This document shows, one piece after another, positions 22,579 through 30,609 of a stretch of DNA of 37,911 bases. Position 1 is the stretch's first letter, and each line of letters begins with the position of its first letter. Source of the stretch: Candidatus Omnitrophota bacterium (GTDB taxonomy: Bacteria; Omnitrophota; Gorgyraeia; Gygaellales; UBA12090). A program made the translations under genes and the position numbers. The notes under the pieces were generated by a model. It saw only the letters and a list, made by a program, of their open reading frames with translations, ran no database searches and had not been told where the DNA came from. The stretch lies in contig JAUSCZ010000026.1 of the NCBI GenBank assembly GCA_030674475.1, positions 1 to 37,911 on the forward strand, given 5' to 3'.

Positions 22579-24079
22579 AATACAAAATATTTATTAGCAG
22601 TGTTCAGAAAGAGTTTAAAGATGAGCGTCGAGCGTTAAGAGACTACATCCATGGCGACCCATTGTTGAGGAAATTCTTTGAGGTATTTATATTTGAAGAT
22701 TTACCAGCAAGTGATCGCCGGGCAGATGAGGTTTATTTGGAAGAAGTGAAGTCGAGTGATTTGTATCTTGGGTTGTTCGGTAATGAGTATGGGGTTGAAG
22801 ATAATGAAGGAAAATCTCCGACACATAAAGAGTTCCTTCTGGCAACACATCTAAGTAAACCTCGGTTGATTTATGTTAAGGGGGATGGCGATTCTGGCCG
22901 TCATCCAAAAATGCTTGCGTTGCTCCGATTAGCAGGTGATCAATTAATCAGGCGCCGTTTCAACACGCAGCCTGACTTGCATTCTGCGGTCTACGCAAGC
23001 TTAGTACAGCATCTTATTGGCTCCGGTCGGATTATAACAGGGCCCTTTGATGCGACGGTGTGTCGTAATGCGGAAATTTTTGATATTTCCGAAGACAAGA
23101 TTCGTTGGTTTCTTTCTCGCGCTCGACGCGCTCGTAATTATGCAGTAGAGGAGAACACACCTGTTCTCGACGTTTTGACACATTTAGATCTGCTGGATAA
23201 TGAAAAGCCGAACCATGCAGCAATTTTATTATTCGGGGTTAAGCCTCAGCGTTTTCTTATCACTTCAGAAGTGAAATGTATGCATTTTCATGGCGCGCAA
23301 AAACTAAAGCCGATCCCATCATATCAAATTTATAAAGGCACAGTTTTTGATATGGTTGATCAGGCGGTTGATTTCGTGATGTCAAAACTGAATCGTTTTG
23401 TTGGTACTCGCAAGCATGGCCCGCAGGCACCGGTTGAATACGATATTCCGGAAGAAGTAGTTATGGAAGGGATTGTCAACGCCGCGGCTCACCGCGATTA
23501 TACAAGCAATGCCAGCGTCGAAGTGATGCTTTTCGCGGACCGCCTTGAGATATGGAATCCCGGAACATTGCCGCCATCGTTGACGATCGAGAGCTTGTCT
23601 AAGACTCACTCGTCTCAACCCGGAAATCCGCTGATTGCTGAACCGCTTTTCTTGGCGAAATACATCGAAAAAGCCGGTACCGGGACAGTCGATATTTTTG
23701 ATAACTGTCGGAAAGCTGGCCTGAGTTGCCCGTATTTCGCTTAGAAAACGGTTTTTTTATTTTAACGGTGTGGCGAAAGCGATTTACTGAAAAGAAAGCT
23801 ATTCAGCCTGTAGGTCAAGTCGCAGGTCAAGTCGCAGGTCAAGTCAGCGCGGAAGTGGGTAGATTGTTGAAGAGTCTTCAGGGCGAGATGACGCGTCAAG
23901 AACTACAGGAAAAACTTGAACTGAAAGGACGCGCCAATTTCGAAGAGCGGTATTTGAGGCCAGCGATAGAGCATGGTTTAATCGAATACACGATTCCAGA
24001 TAAACCCAATAGTCGTTTACAGAAATACCGTCTGACTAAAAAAGGCGCGGGGTATTTAAAAAAGCAAGGCAAGAAATAG
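22575..24079 (+). pseudogene. DUF4062-HATPase-winged helix protein, frameshifted
   Basis: The first frame (22575-23744) encodes DUF4062 at residues about 1-110 (KIFISSVQKEFKDERRALRDYI...SSDLYLGLFGNEYG), a TIR-like domain of signalling and defence proteins, then an HATPase_c_4 domain with N-box EEVVMEGIVNAAAHRDYTSN near 295-315 and GTGTVDIFDNCRKAGLSCP near 370-385. It runs off frame at 23729-23731 and stops at 23744. The other frame continues without gap as PVFRLENGFFILTVWRKR, then QVAGQVAGQV linkers and a winged helix to 24079. One C missing from the CCC run explains the shift. It may be a true pseudogene, a sequencing or assembly error, or phase variation. Compared with the gene at 1-1407, DUF4062 replaces AlbA_2. 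Confidence 0.82.
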
Positions 24080-24146
24080 CATAGGCACTTGCCCTTCATC
24101 AGGACAAATAAACGAAACGTTTATGCAGTTGAGGAAAGAGTAGTTT

Positions 24147-24527
24147 ATGGGGACTACAACATTTTTTCTTAAGAATAATGATTTAGGTAAGCCATTAAAC
24201 AAAATGGGCAAGGAAGAATTAGAGAAACTCAATAATCTTTCGCCTTATGTTGAGACGCCATATTATGCTGGCTGGCAGGCACCCTTAGAGCTTCATAATG
24301 GCAATGTATATGTTTTGGTGTTTTGGAAAGGCAGGTTAATGAAAATCGAAGAGGCGCCCAAGGTTCTAAGTAAAAAATATTACAGTAAACATCTCGGTAA
24401 AGAAGTTAATGAGTATGAATGGACTGTATTAAAAAAATATATGTTAGCGGAAATACAGAGGCTCGATAAAGAATTTAAGAAGTCGCTACGGAAAAATAAG
24501 ACCTGCATTAAAGTGAGCAAAGAGTAG
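24147..24527 (+). CDS. Hypothetical protein, 126 residues
   Basis: Not recognised. The protein is soluble, lysine-rich and has a tyrosine-rich central strand region (PYYAGWQAPLELHNGNVYVLVFWKGRL) followed by a charged helix (EYEWTVLKKYMLAEIQRLDKEFKKSLRK). ATG 24147 is preceded by GGAAAGAG at 24134-24141. It lies between the frameshifted DUF4062 gene and fragments, so it is probably accessory DNA. Confidence 0.6.
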   Translation: MGTTTFFLKNNDLGKPLNKMGKEELEKLNNLSPYVETPYYAGWQAPLELHNGNVYVLVFWKGRLMKIEEAPKVLSKKYYSKHLGKEVNEYEWTVLKKYMLAEIQRLDKEFKKSLRKNKTCIKVSKE

Positions 24528-24536
24528 GATTTCAGT

Positions 24537-24641
24537 ATGAATTATTGGTGGACATCAGATTATCATTTTTCGCACTTCAACATCATTCGTTATAGTAAAA
24601 CAAGACCGCTTTACATAACTATCTTTAATGTATTAGGTTAA
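24537..24641 (+). pseudogene. Metallophosphoesterase N-terminal fragment
   Basis: A 34-codon frame begins MNYWWTSDYHFSHFNIIRYS, which matches the start of calcineurin-like phosphoesterases (W-T-S-D-x-H-F-x-H-x-N-I-I), including the D-x-H metal motif. It then diverges (KTRPLYITIFNVLG) and stops. This looks like a gene cut after its first 28 residues. Confidence 0.7.
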
Positions 24642-24770
24642 GAAACAAATACCTATTCGTAAATAACAGTTAATGCCTCCATAGCCGAAGGCGAATGATG
24701 GTTGTTTGAAAAAATGCGATTGAGGAATTAGGCAGTGTCTTAGGTGTTGAAGCATTAAAAGAGTAAAGAA

Positions 24771-24896
24771 ATGAATGCCGGCGAGCTTGATGATTTCTTC
24801 CTTGAAGGCGGCGATGAGCTGATGAATAGCGAAGAATGCCCGAAATGCGGGGTGGTAAATTCAATTAGAAAAATCTTAAAATCTGTGCTAAAATGA
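24771..24896 (+). CDS. Small protein with CPKCG knuckle
   Basis: A 41-residue frame: MNAGELDDFFLEGGDELMNS, then EECPKCGVVNS and a basic tail. A single CPxCG knuckle suggests half a zinc ribbon. Just upstream, 24716-24769 reads NAIEELGSVLGVEALKE in another frame, so this may be the end of a decayed longer gene. Otherwise 24642-24960 shows nothing I recognise. Confidence 0.4.
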   Translation: MNAGELDDFFLEGGDELMNSEECPKCGVVNSIRKILKSVLK

Positions 24897-24960
24897 TTTT
24901 TTTAAACAGCCTATTCGCTGTTGGGTTAAATTGTCTCTTATATAATGTTTTTAAAATATT

Positions 24961-25033
24961 GCCGGCGTAGCTCAGTTGGCAGAGCAACGGTTTCGTAAAC
25001 CGTGGGCCGTGGGTTCGATTCCCCCCGCCGGCT
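24961..25033 (+). tRNA. tRNA-Thr (anticodon CGT)
   Basis: Acceptor GCCGGCG/CGCCGGC, D arm GCTC...GAGC, anticodon stem ACGGT/ACCGT around TTCGTAA (anticodon CGT), T arm GTGGG-TTCGATT-CCCCC. No encoded CCA. Its last 21 bases are repeated at 25183-25203. Confidence 0.93.
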
Positions 25034-25045
25034 TTCAAAAATTCT

Positions 25046-25102
25046 AAGAATCGAACAAAAGGGGAGTTTGAGGGGAAAAGATTATTTTCCCCTCAAGAAT
25101 CG
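25046..25102. repeat. Perfect 10-bp hairpin flanked by 8-bp direct repeats
   Basis: GAGGGGAAAA (25070-25079) and TTTTCCCCTC (25085-25094) form a perfect stem with a 5-nt loop. AAGAATCG occurs on both sides (25046-25053 and 25095-25102), as a target duplication would. No T run follows, so a terminator role is doubtful. Confidence 0.6.
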
Positions 25103-25182
25103 CTTCTTTGTTTACGCTGCGGGGTGACAGCGAACCGCCGTAGGCGGCGAGCGTCATCAGGGGCAAGGAGCCCCTATGAGAA

Positions 25183-25203
25183 GTTCGATTCCCCCCGCCG
25201 GCT
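25183..25203 (+). repeat. Duplicate of tRNA-Thr 3' end (candidate attachment site)
   Basis: Twenty-one bases identical to 25013-25033 (T arm plus acceptor end, GTTCGATTCCCCCCGCCGG...). Direct repeats of a tRNA 3' end are the classic footprint of site-specific integration. The 149 bp between the copies encode nothing, so any element is lost or was never there. Confidence 0.75.
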
Positions 25204-25220
25204 GTTTTATTTTTATGTAG

Positions 25221-25240
25221 GGGTCAGCGTCCGCTGACCC
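25221..25240. repeat. Palindrome GGGTCAGCG-tc-CGCTGACCC
   Basis: Perfect 9-bp stem in the spacer before the MFS gene; a dispersed-repeat type sequence. Confidence 0.6.
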
Positions 25241-25254
25241 TGTATGTTGCCTTA

Positions 25255-25274
25255 CCTGCCTGCCGGCAGGCAGG
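25255..25274. repeat. Palindrome CCTGCCTGCCGGCAGGCAGG
   Basis: Perfect 20-bp palindrome. Related copies are at 25867-25882 (inside the MFS gene, coding LAGRQ) and 34689-34709 (spacer). Confidence 0.75.
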
Positions 25275-25291
25275 CGGTAACCGTTACAAAG

Positions 25292-26587
25292 ATGGCTAGA
25301 TTCCGAGAGGTTTTAAAAAATAAGAATTTTCTTCTTTTGTGGCTGAGCCAGATAATTTCCCAGTTTGGCGATAGGTTAAACCAGATGGCTTTAATCGGTT
25401 TTATTGCCCAGCGCTCTCCGGGGAAGACTCTGCAATTAGCCAGCTTGCTGGCTTTTACCATACTGCCGGTATTTGTGGTGGGGCCGATAGCCGGGGTTTA
25501 TGTGGACCGCTGGGACCGGCGCAAGACGATGTATCTTTGTGATTTCTTAAGAGGGATCCTGGTTTTGCTCATCCCTTTGTATATAATTGATTCTCCTAAA
25601 TCTATTGTGCCGCTTTACGCGGTGGTGTTTTTGCTTTTTTGTATAGGCCGGTTTTTTGTCCCGGCTAAATTAGCCATTGTGCCGGAGCTTGTTCCTAAAG
25701 AGCAGATGTTGATGGCGAATTCTTTGGTGAATACTACCGGAATGATTGCCTCTACCGCGGGATTTGCCATTGGCGGGATAGTGGTAGCCGTATTAGGGGC
25801 AAAGGGAGGTTTTTATATAGATTCGGCAAGTTTTTTTGTTTCCAGCTTTCTGGTATTTTTTATCCGCCTGGCCGGCAGGCAGAGAGTTAAGATTATGGAA
25901 GTGGGTAAAGAAGTGCTGGAGGCAATCAGGAAATCATCGGTGTTTAGCGAGGTTAAAGAAGGGATAAGATATCTGCTCAGCCAGAAGCAGATGCGGGGAG
26001 TGATTGCCATTCTTTTTTTGATTTGGGCGGCCCTGGGAACAATGTATGTGGTGGTGATTGTCTTTGTTCAGGAGACCCTGAAATCCCTGACTTTGGATTT
26101 AGGCTTATTAGCGATGTTCTTAGGGATAGGGCTTTTTCTGGGTTCAATTATATACGGCCGTTTTGGTAAGAGCGGCCATTGTTTTAAAACTATATTTTCT
26201 TCATTAATCTCCAGCGGCCTGGCCCTGGCGGGATTTGCTTTTATCTTAAGCCGTTATCCATTTTTCTATACCGCGGCTATTTTAGCCGTTGTATTTGGTT
26301 TGGCCGTGGGGCCGATAATGACCGCGGCCAATACCCTGATTCACGATGTCTCTTCCGGCGCCATGCTAGGAAAGGTCTTTAGCTCGGTTGAGGTGGTGAT
26401 GCATCTGGCTTTTTTATTGTTTATGTTTATCGGTTCAGCTTTGGCCGAGATAAAATCCATAGGGCAGGGAGGGTTGTTGATCGGGGTGGGGGTATTATTT
26501 TCCCTAATCGGCACCACGGGATACTTAAGGCAGAAATTCTCTATTAATTCTAACAGTAGTCGAAAGACTGAATATGTTAAAGCTTAA
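25292..26587 (+). CDS. Major facilitator superfamily transporter
   Basis: A 431-residue polytopic membrane protein with about 12 hydrophobic segments and the MFS loop signature GVYVDRWDRRKTMYLCD near residues 70-86. QFGDRLNQMALIGFI in helix 1 places it with the enterobactin-exporter-like/MFS_3 permeases. Substrate cannot be inferred. I chose ATG 25292; an open frame to 25244 would add 16 residues encoded by the palindrome at 25255-25274. A repeat copy inside the gene (25867-25882) codes LAGRQ in a central loop. It overlaps rnfC by 14 bp, although a functional link with Rnf is not expected. Confidence 0.85.
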   Translation: MARFREVLKNKNFLLLWLSQIISQFGDRLNQMALIGFIAQRSPGKTLQLASLLAFTILPVFVVGPIAGVYVDRWDRRKTMYLCDFLRGILVLLIPLYIIDSPKSIVPLYAVVFLLFCIGRFFVPAKLAIVPELVPKEQMLMANSLVNTTGMIASTAGFAIGGIVVAVLGAKGGFYIDSASFFVSSFLVFFIRLAGRQRVKIMEVGKEVLEAIRKSSVFSEVKEGIRYLLSQKQMRGVIAILFLIWAALGTMYVVVIVFVQETLKSLTLDLGLLAMFLGIGLFLGSIIYGRFGKSGHCFKTIFSSLISSGLALAGFAFILSRYPFFYTAAILAVVFGLAVGPIMTAANTLIHDVSSGAMLGKVFSSVEVVMHLAFLLFMFIGSALAEIKSIGQGGLLIGVGVLFSLIGTTGYLRQKFSINSNSSRKTEYVKA

Positions 26588-27854
26588 AGACAAAAAAGAA
26601 CTTACCGCTGATTTGGCTATTCGTCAGGCCAGGCTTCCAATGAAGGTAATAATTCCCTTATCCCAGCATATCGGTAAGGCGGTTAATCCCATAGTGAAGA
26701 CAGGGGATGTAGTGAAAACCGGACAACTTATCGCGGATTTAAGAGAAGATTCGGTCTCGGCCCCGGTGCATAGCTCAATATCGGGAAAGGTCCTGGCTAT
26801 TGATGATTTGGCCCATCCGGTTTTAGGCCGGGCCAGGGCAGTGGTAATTGCCTCAGACGGCTTAGACCAAAAAGAGGAATTTAAACCGATAGCCTCCGCT
26901 GAAACAGCAGGGCGCTTGAGTCCGGGGGATATCCGTAAGGCAGTTTTAGCCGGCGGGATTGTGGGAATGGGTGGAGCGGGTTTTCCCAGCCATATAAAGT
27001 TGAATCCGCCGAAGCCCGTAGACAGCTTTATTCTTAACGGCGCGGAATGTGAACCGTATCTAACTTCGGATAACCGCCTGATGATTGAAAGGACGGATGA
27101 GATCATTCAGGGTATTGGCTTAGTGGCGCGATGCGTGGGGGCAAAGAATGTGTATATTGCTATTGAGGATAATAAGCCTGATGCTATCAAGGCCTTTAGC
27201 CGTAAATTAGCGGGAACAGGATATAGATTAAAAGTTCTCAAGTCAAGGTATCCCCAGGGCGGAGAAAAGCAGTTGATTAAGGCCGTGCTGGGTAGGGAAG
27301 TCCCTCCGGGAAAATTTCCCTTTGATATGGGGGCGTTAGCGCATAACGCGGCCACTATTTACGCGATATATGAGGCGGTGTATTCAGGTAAGCCGTTATA
27401 CGAAAGGGTGATAACGGTTGCCGGTGATTGTTTAGAGAAGCCGGCTAATCTTCTGGCGCGTATCGGGACAACTATCCGGGATTTGATCAGCGAGTGCGGG
27501 CCATTAAAAGAAGAGCCTAAGAAAATAGTCTTTGGCGGGCCGATGATGGGTATTGCCCAATACAGCTTGGATACGCCGATAATCAAGACTACCGCGGGTG
27601 TGATATTTTTAACCGAAAGCGAAGTTAAGCCGGCCGAGGATGCCTTTTGCCTGCGCTGCGGCAGGTGCGTGGAGAGTTGTTCTTTAGGGCTTGAGCCTTG
27701 TATGATATCTCTGGCGGTAGAAAAAGAGAAGTGGGACCTGGCCAAAAGCTATGGGGCTTTAGAGTGCATGGAGTGCGGCTCTTGCAGTTATGTTTGTCCC
27801 CAGGGAAGGAATATTGTGCAATCAATAAAGTATGCTAAGATGAGATTAAAATGA
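26574..27854 (+). CDS. rnfC: Rnf complex subunit RnfC
   Basis: A 426-residue peripheral subunit that accepts electrons from NADH. It has the N-terminal biotinyl-like segment SVSAPVHSSISGKVLAIDD, the NADH/FMN-binding GGIVGMGGAGFPSHIKL near residues 129-145, and two [4Fe-4S] motifs CLRCGRCVESC (about 360-370) and CMECGSCSYVCPQG (about 399-412). It begins the rnfCGDEAB cluster, which couples ferredoxin:NAD+ oxidoreduction to Na+ or H+ transport. Confidence 0.95.
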   Translation: MLKLKDKKELTADLAIRQARLPMKVIIPLSQHIGKAVNPIVKTGDVVKTGQLIADLREDSVSAPVHSSISGKVLAIDDLAHPVLGRARAVVIASDGLDQKEEFKPIASAETAGRLSPGDIRKAVLAGGIVGMGGAGFPSHIKLNPPKPVDSFILNGAECEPYLTSDNRLMIERTDEIIQGIGLVARCVGAKNVYIAIEDNKPDAIKAFSRKLAGTGYRLKVLKSRYPQGGEKQLIKAVLGREVPPGKFPFDMGALAHNAATIYAIYEAVYSGKPLYERVITVAGDCLEKPANLLARIGTTIRDLISECGPLKEEPKKIVFGGPMMGIAQYSLDTPIIKTTAGVIFLTESEVKPAEDAFCLRCGRCVESCSLGLEPCMISLAVEKEKWDLAKSYGALECMECGSCSYVCPQGRNIVQSIKYAKMRLK

Positions 27855-28387
27855 GAGAAACATTTAAATACGCGCTGATTCTGGGTTTGATTTGTTTCTT
27901 GTCCAGCTCAGTGCTGGCGGTGATTAATTCGGTTACCGAGCCGATAATAAAGGCCCAGAAAGAAGAGCAGGAAGCCCAGGCCTTAAAAGAGCTCCTGCCG
28001 CAAGCCGCTATGTTTAAGCCGTATTATGATCAGGAGGAGGTGCTTTTTTATCGCGGCTATGACAGCAATAATCACCTTGGCGGATTTGTGCTTAAGTCTA
28101 TGCAGAGGGGCTACTCTTCGGATATTGAGATTTTGATAAGCTTAGACCTCGGGTTAAAGATAGTCAGCGTCAAGATTTTATCCCAAAATGAAACCCCTTC
28201 CATAGGAAGCCGTATATTAGAGTTATCTTTTCTGGAGCAATTTAGAAATAAGAGACAGGAGTCTTTAGGAGAGGTCCACGCCATCAGCGCGGCGACTATT
28301 TCCTCTGCCGCGGTGATTAATTCCGTAAAGAGTAAAATTTCGGAACTTCAAAGCACATTACTTGAGGAGCTAAAAAGTGGCGGATAA
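27851..28387 (+). CDS. rnfG: Rnf complex subunit RnfG
   Basis: A 178-residue subunit with one N-terminal membrane helix (about residues 7-27) and an FMN-binding domain. The covalent-FMN motif, usually SGATxxS, appears as ISAATISSAAV near residues 145-155; the Gly is Ala but the Thr is kept. It overlaps rnfC by 4 bp (ATGA) and rnfD by 11 bp. Confidence 0.9.
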   Translation: MRETFKYALILGLICFLSSSVLAVINSVTEPIIKAQKEEQEAQALKELLPQAAMFKPYYDQEEVLFYRGYDSNNHLGGFVLKSMQRGYSSDIEILISLDLGLKIVSVKILSQNETPSIGSRILELSFLEQFRNKRQESLGEVHAISAATISSAAVINSVKSKISELQSTLLEELKSGG

Positions 28388-29339
28388 GCTTTATGTCGGG
28401 GTTTCCCCGCATATTCATAGCCGGGAAAGCGTTTCTAAAGTGATGTGGGCGGTGTGTCTGGCTCTTATCCCTTCGGGAATAGCCGGGGTGTTTATTTTTG
28501 GTTTATCAGCCTTAAGGGTTATCTTGATTTCCATATTAAGCTGTGTATGCACCGAGGCCCTAATTCAGAAATCCCGCGGCAAGAAAATAACCATAGCCGA
28601 TGGTTCAGCTGTGCTTACCGGGCTTTTATTGGCCTATAATCTTTCCTCAAGTGTTCCTTTTTGGATTCCTTTAGCCGGAGGGATTTTTGCCATTGCCGTT
28701 TGTAAACAGGCCTTTGGCGGGTTAGGGGCGAATATCTTTAATCCGGCCCTGGCCGCCCGGGCCTTTTTACTGGCCTCTTGGCCAAAGCAGATGACTGGGT
28801 TTACCAAACCGTTTAGTTTAGACGCGATCAGTTCAGCCACTCCGCTGGTGATATTGAAAGAACAGAGCGCTAAAAGTTTATCGGATTTGGGGCTGTCTTA
28901 CGGGGATTTATTTTTGGGCCGGCGGGGAGGGTGCTTAGGCGAGGTCTGCGTTATCGCGTTACTCTTAGGAGCGGCATATCTTTTATGGAAAGGATATATC
29001 TGGCCCCAGGCTCCGGCGGGGTTTATTTTATCTTTGGGGTTTTTAAGCTGGGTCTTTAGCCCGCAGGGATTTTTTAAAGGCGATTTTCTCTTCAGCATAC
29101 TCTCCGGGGGGCTGATCCTGGGGGCGTTTTTTATGGCCACGGATTATGTAACTACTCCCTTGACCAAAAAGGGCCAATTAGTCTTTGGCATAGGATGCGG
29201 GCTGATTGCCTTTGTTATCCGCAGGTTCGGGGGGTATCCCGAGGGGGTATCCTATTCTATTTTAATGATGAACGCGGCTGTGCCTTTGATTGATAGATGG
29301 GTCAGGCCGAGAAGATACGGGGTAAGTAAGAACCGCTGA
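28377..29339 (+). CDS. rnfD: Rnf complex subunit RnfD
   Basis: A 320-residue membrane subunit with about nine or ten hydrophobic helices. DAISSATPLVILK near residues 146-158 corresponds to the covalent-FMN Thr site, and VTTPLTKKGQLVFGIGCG and RFGGYPEGVSYSILMMNA are conserved family segments. Short spacer repeats (CACGCGGAACGGCACGCGGA) follow before rnfE. Confidence 0.93.
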   Translation: MADKLYVGVSPHIHSRESVSKVMWAVCLALIPSGIAGVFIFGLSALRVILISILSCVCTEALIQKSRGKKITIADGSAVLTGLLLAYNLSSSVPFWIPLAGGIFAIAVCKQAFGGLGANIFNPALAARAFLLASWPKQMTGFTKPFSLDAISSATPLVILKEQSAKSLSDLGLSYGDLFLGRRGGCLGEVCVIALLLGAAYLLWKGYIWPQAPAGFILSLGFLSWVFSPQGFFKGDFLFSILSGGLILGAFFMATDYVTTPLTKKGQLVFGIGCGLIAFVIRRFGGYPEGVSYSILMMNAAVPLIDRWVRPRRYGVSKNR

Positions 29340-29376
29340 ACCACGCGGAACGGCACGCGGAACTACGCGATAATTT

Positions 29377-30012
29377 ATGAAGCGTCTTTTTAAGGAATTC
29401 ACTAAAGGTATTATTATTGAGAATCCCACCTTCGGGCTGGTGTTGGGGCTGTGCCCGACCCTGGCGGTTTCTACCTCGGTCCGCAATGCCTTAGGTATGG
29501 GGCTGGCCGCGACTTTTGTCTTGATCTGCTCCAATATAATAATTTCTTCGGTGCGCAGAGTTATCCCGAATCAAATCCGCATTCCCTGTTTTATCGTGAT
29601 TATCGCCACCTTTGTAACTATTGTGGAGATGCTGATGAAGGCTTATTTCCCGGCCCTGAATGTTTCCTTAGGTATCTTTGTGCCTTTGATTGTGGTTAAT
29701 TGCATTGTCTTGGGCCGGGCCGAGGCCTTTGCCTGTAAAAATCCGGTTTTACCTTCTCTCTTTGATGGCCTGGGCATGGGAGTAGGTTTTACCCTGGCCT
29801 TAATTATTATTGCCTCAATAAGAGAGGTTTTGGGCGCGGGTAAATTTTTAGGTTTTCATTTAATTAAAGGTTTTGAGCCGATAGGGGTAATGGTTTTGGC
29901 TCCGGGAGCCTTATTGACTCTGGGGTTTTTAATCGGTTTAGTCAATTATTTAAATGGGAAAAAAGTAACCAGAAACCGCCCGAGCGAAGCGAGGGAAAAT
30001 GGATGTAAGTAA
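29377..30012 (+). CDS. rnfE: Rnf complex subunit RnfE
   Basis: A 211-residue membrane subunit, six helices, with ENPTFGLVLGLCPTLAVSTSVRNALGMG near residues 12-39 and LVIVNCIVLGRAEAFA near 103-117, both typical. It is a paralogue of RnfA and probably forms the ion/electron path with it. The end (NRPSEARENGCK) is derived from the palindrome CCCGAGCGAAGCGAGGG (29979-29995), and it overlaps rnfA by 14 bp. Confidence 0.93.
   Translation: MKRLFKEFTKGIIIENPTFGLVLGLCPTLAVSTSVRNALGMGLAATFVLICSNIIISSVRRVIPNQIRIPCFIVIIATFVTIVEMLMKAYFPALNVSLGIFVPLIVVNCIVLGRAEAFACKNPVLPSLFDGLGMGVGFTLALIIIASIREVLGAGKFLGFHLIKGFEPIGVMVLAPGALLTLGFLIGLVNYLNGKKVTRNRPSEARENGCK
29979..29995. repeat. Palindrome CCCGAGCGAAGCGAGGG at rnfE end
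   Basis: Imperfect palindrome inside the last codons of rnfE, translated as RPSEARE. It also carries the bases just before the rnfA start. Confidence 0.75.
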
Positions 30013-30607
30013 ATTTATTGCCATAATCATCTCCACGGTTTTTATCAATAATTTTATCCTTTCTAAGTTTCTGGGGTTATGCCCTTTTATCGGGGTCTCC
30101 AAAGAAACCAAGCCGGCAGTCTCTATGGGCCTGGCGGTTACTTTCGTAATTACAATGTCCAGCCTGATTACCTGGCTGGTCTACCGCTGGCTGTTACTTC
30201 CCTTTGGAATCACTTATTTACGCACTATTTCTTTTATTCTGGTTATTGCCAGTTTTGTCCAGCTGGTGGAGATGGTTATTCGGAAGTTTTTCCCTCACCT
30301 TTACCGGGCCTTCGGGATTTACCTGCCTTTGATTACGGTTAATTGCGCGGTGCTGGGGGCGGCGGTATTAAATTCCCAGGATTTTTTTGTCAACGGACAG
30401 CCGGTAGCGGGAAGTTTCTGGTTTAGCTTAACTCAGGGATTTTTTGCCGGAATAGGCTATCTGTTGGCCATGCTTTTAATGTCCGGGATCCGGGAGCGCT
30501 TAGAGCTGATTGATCCGCCTAAAAGCCTAAGCGGAGTGCCCTTGGCTTTTATTATTGCCTCATTGATGAGCTTGGCGTTTATGGGATTCAGCGGATTTAA
30601 ATTCTGA
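29999..30607 (+). CDS. rnfA: Rnf complex subunit RnfA
   Basis: A 202-residue membrane subunit with six hydrophobic helices. NNFILSKFLGLCPFIGVSKE (about residues 17-36) carries the conserved membrane cysteine thought to bind an Fe-S cluster together with RnfE, and YLPLITVNCAVLGAAVLN near 107-124 is the second. Confidence 0.94.
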   Translation: MDVSKFIAIIISTVFINNFILSKFLGLCPFIGVSKETKPAVSMGLAVTFVITMSSLITWLVYRWLLLPFGITYLRTISFILVIASFVQLVEMVIRKFFPHLYRAFGIYLPLITVNCAVLGAAVLNSQDFFVNGQPVAGSFWFSLTQGFFAGIGYLLAMLLMSGIRERLELIDPPKSLSGVPLAFIIASLMSLAFMGFSGFKF

Positions 30608-30609
30608 AG

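Noticed and set aside
24987-24996. tRNA-Arg or another identity for the tRNA at 24961
   Set aside because: The loop TTCGTAA places CGT at the anticodon, which is Thr.
25034-25182. Tiny integrative element with an integrase
   Set aside because: No ORF in the 149 bp between the tRNA-end copies; only the direct repeat is claimed.
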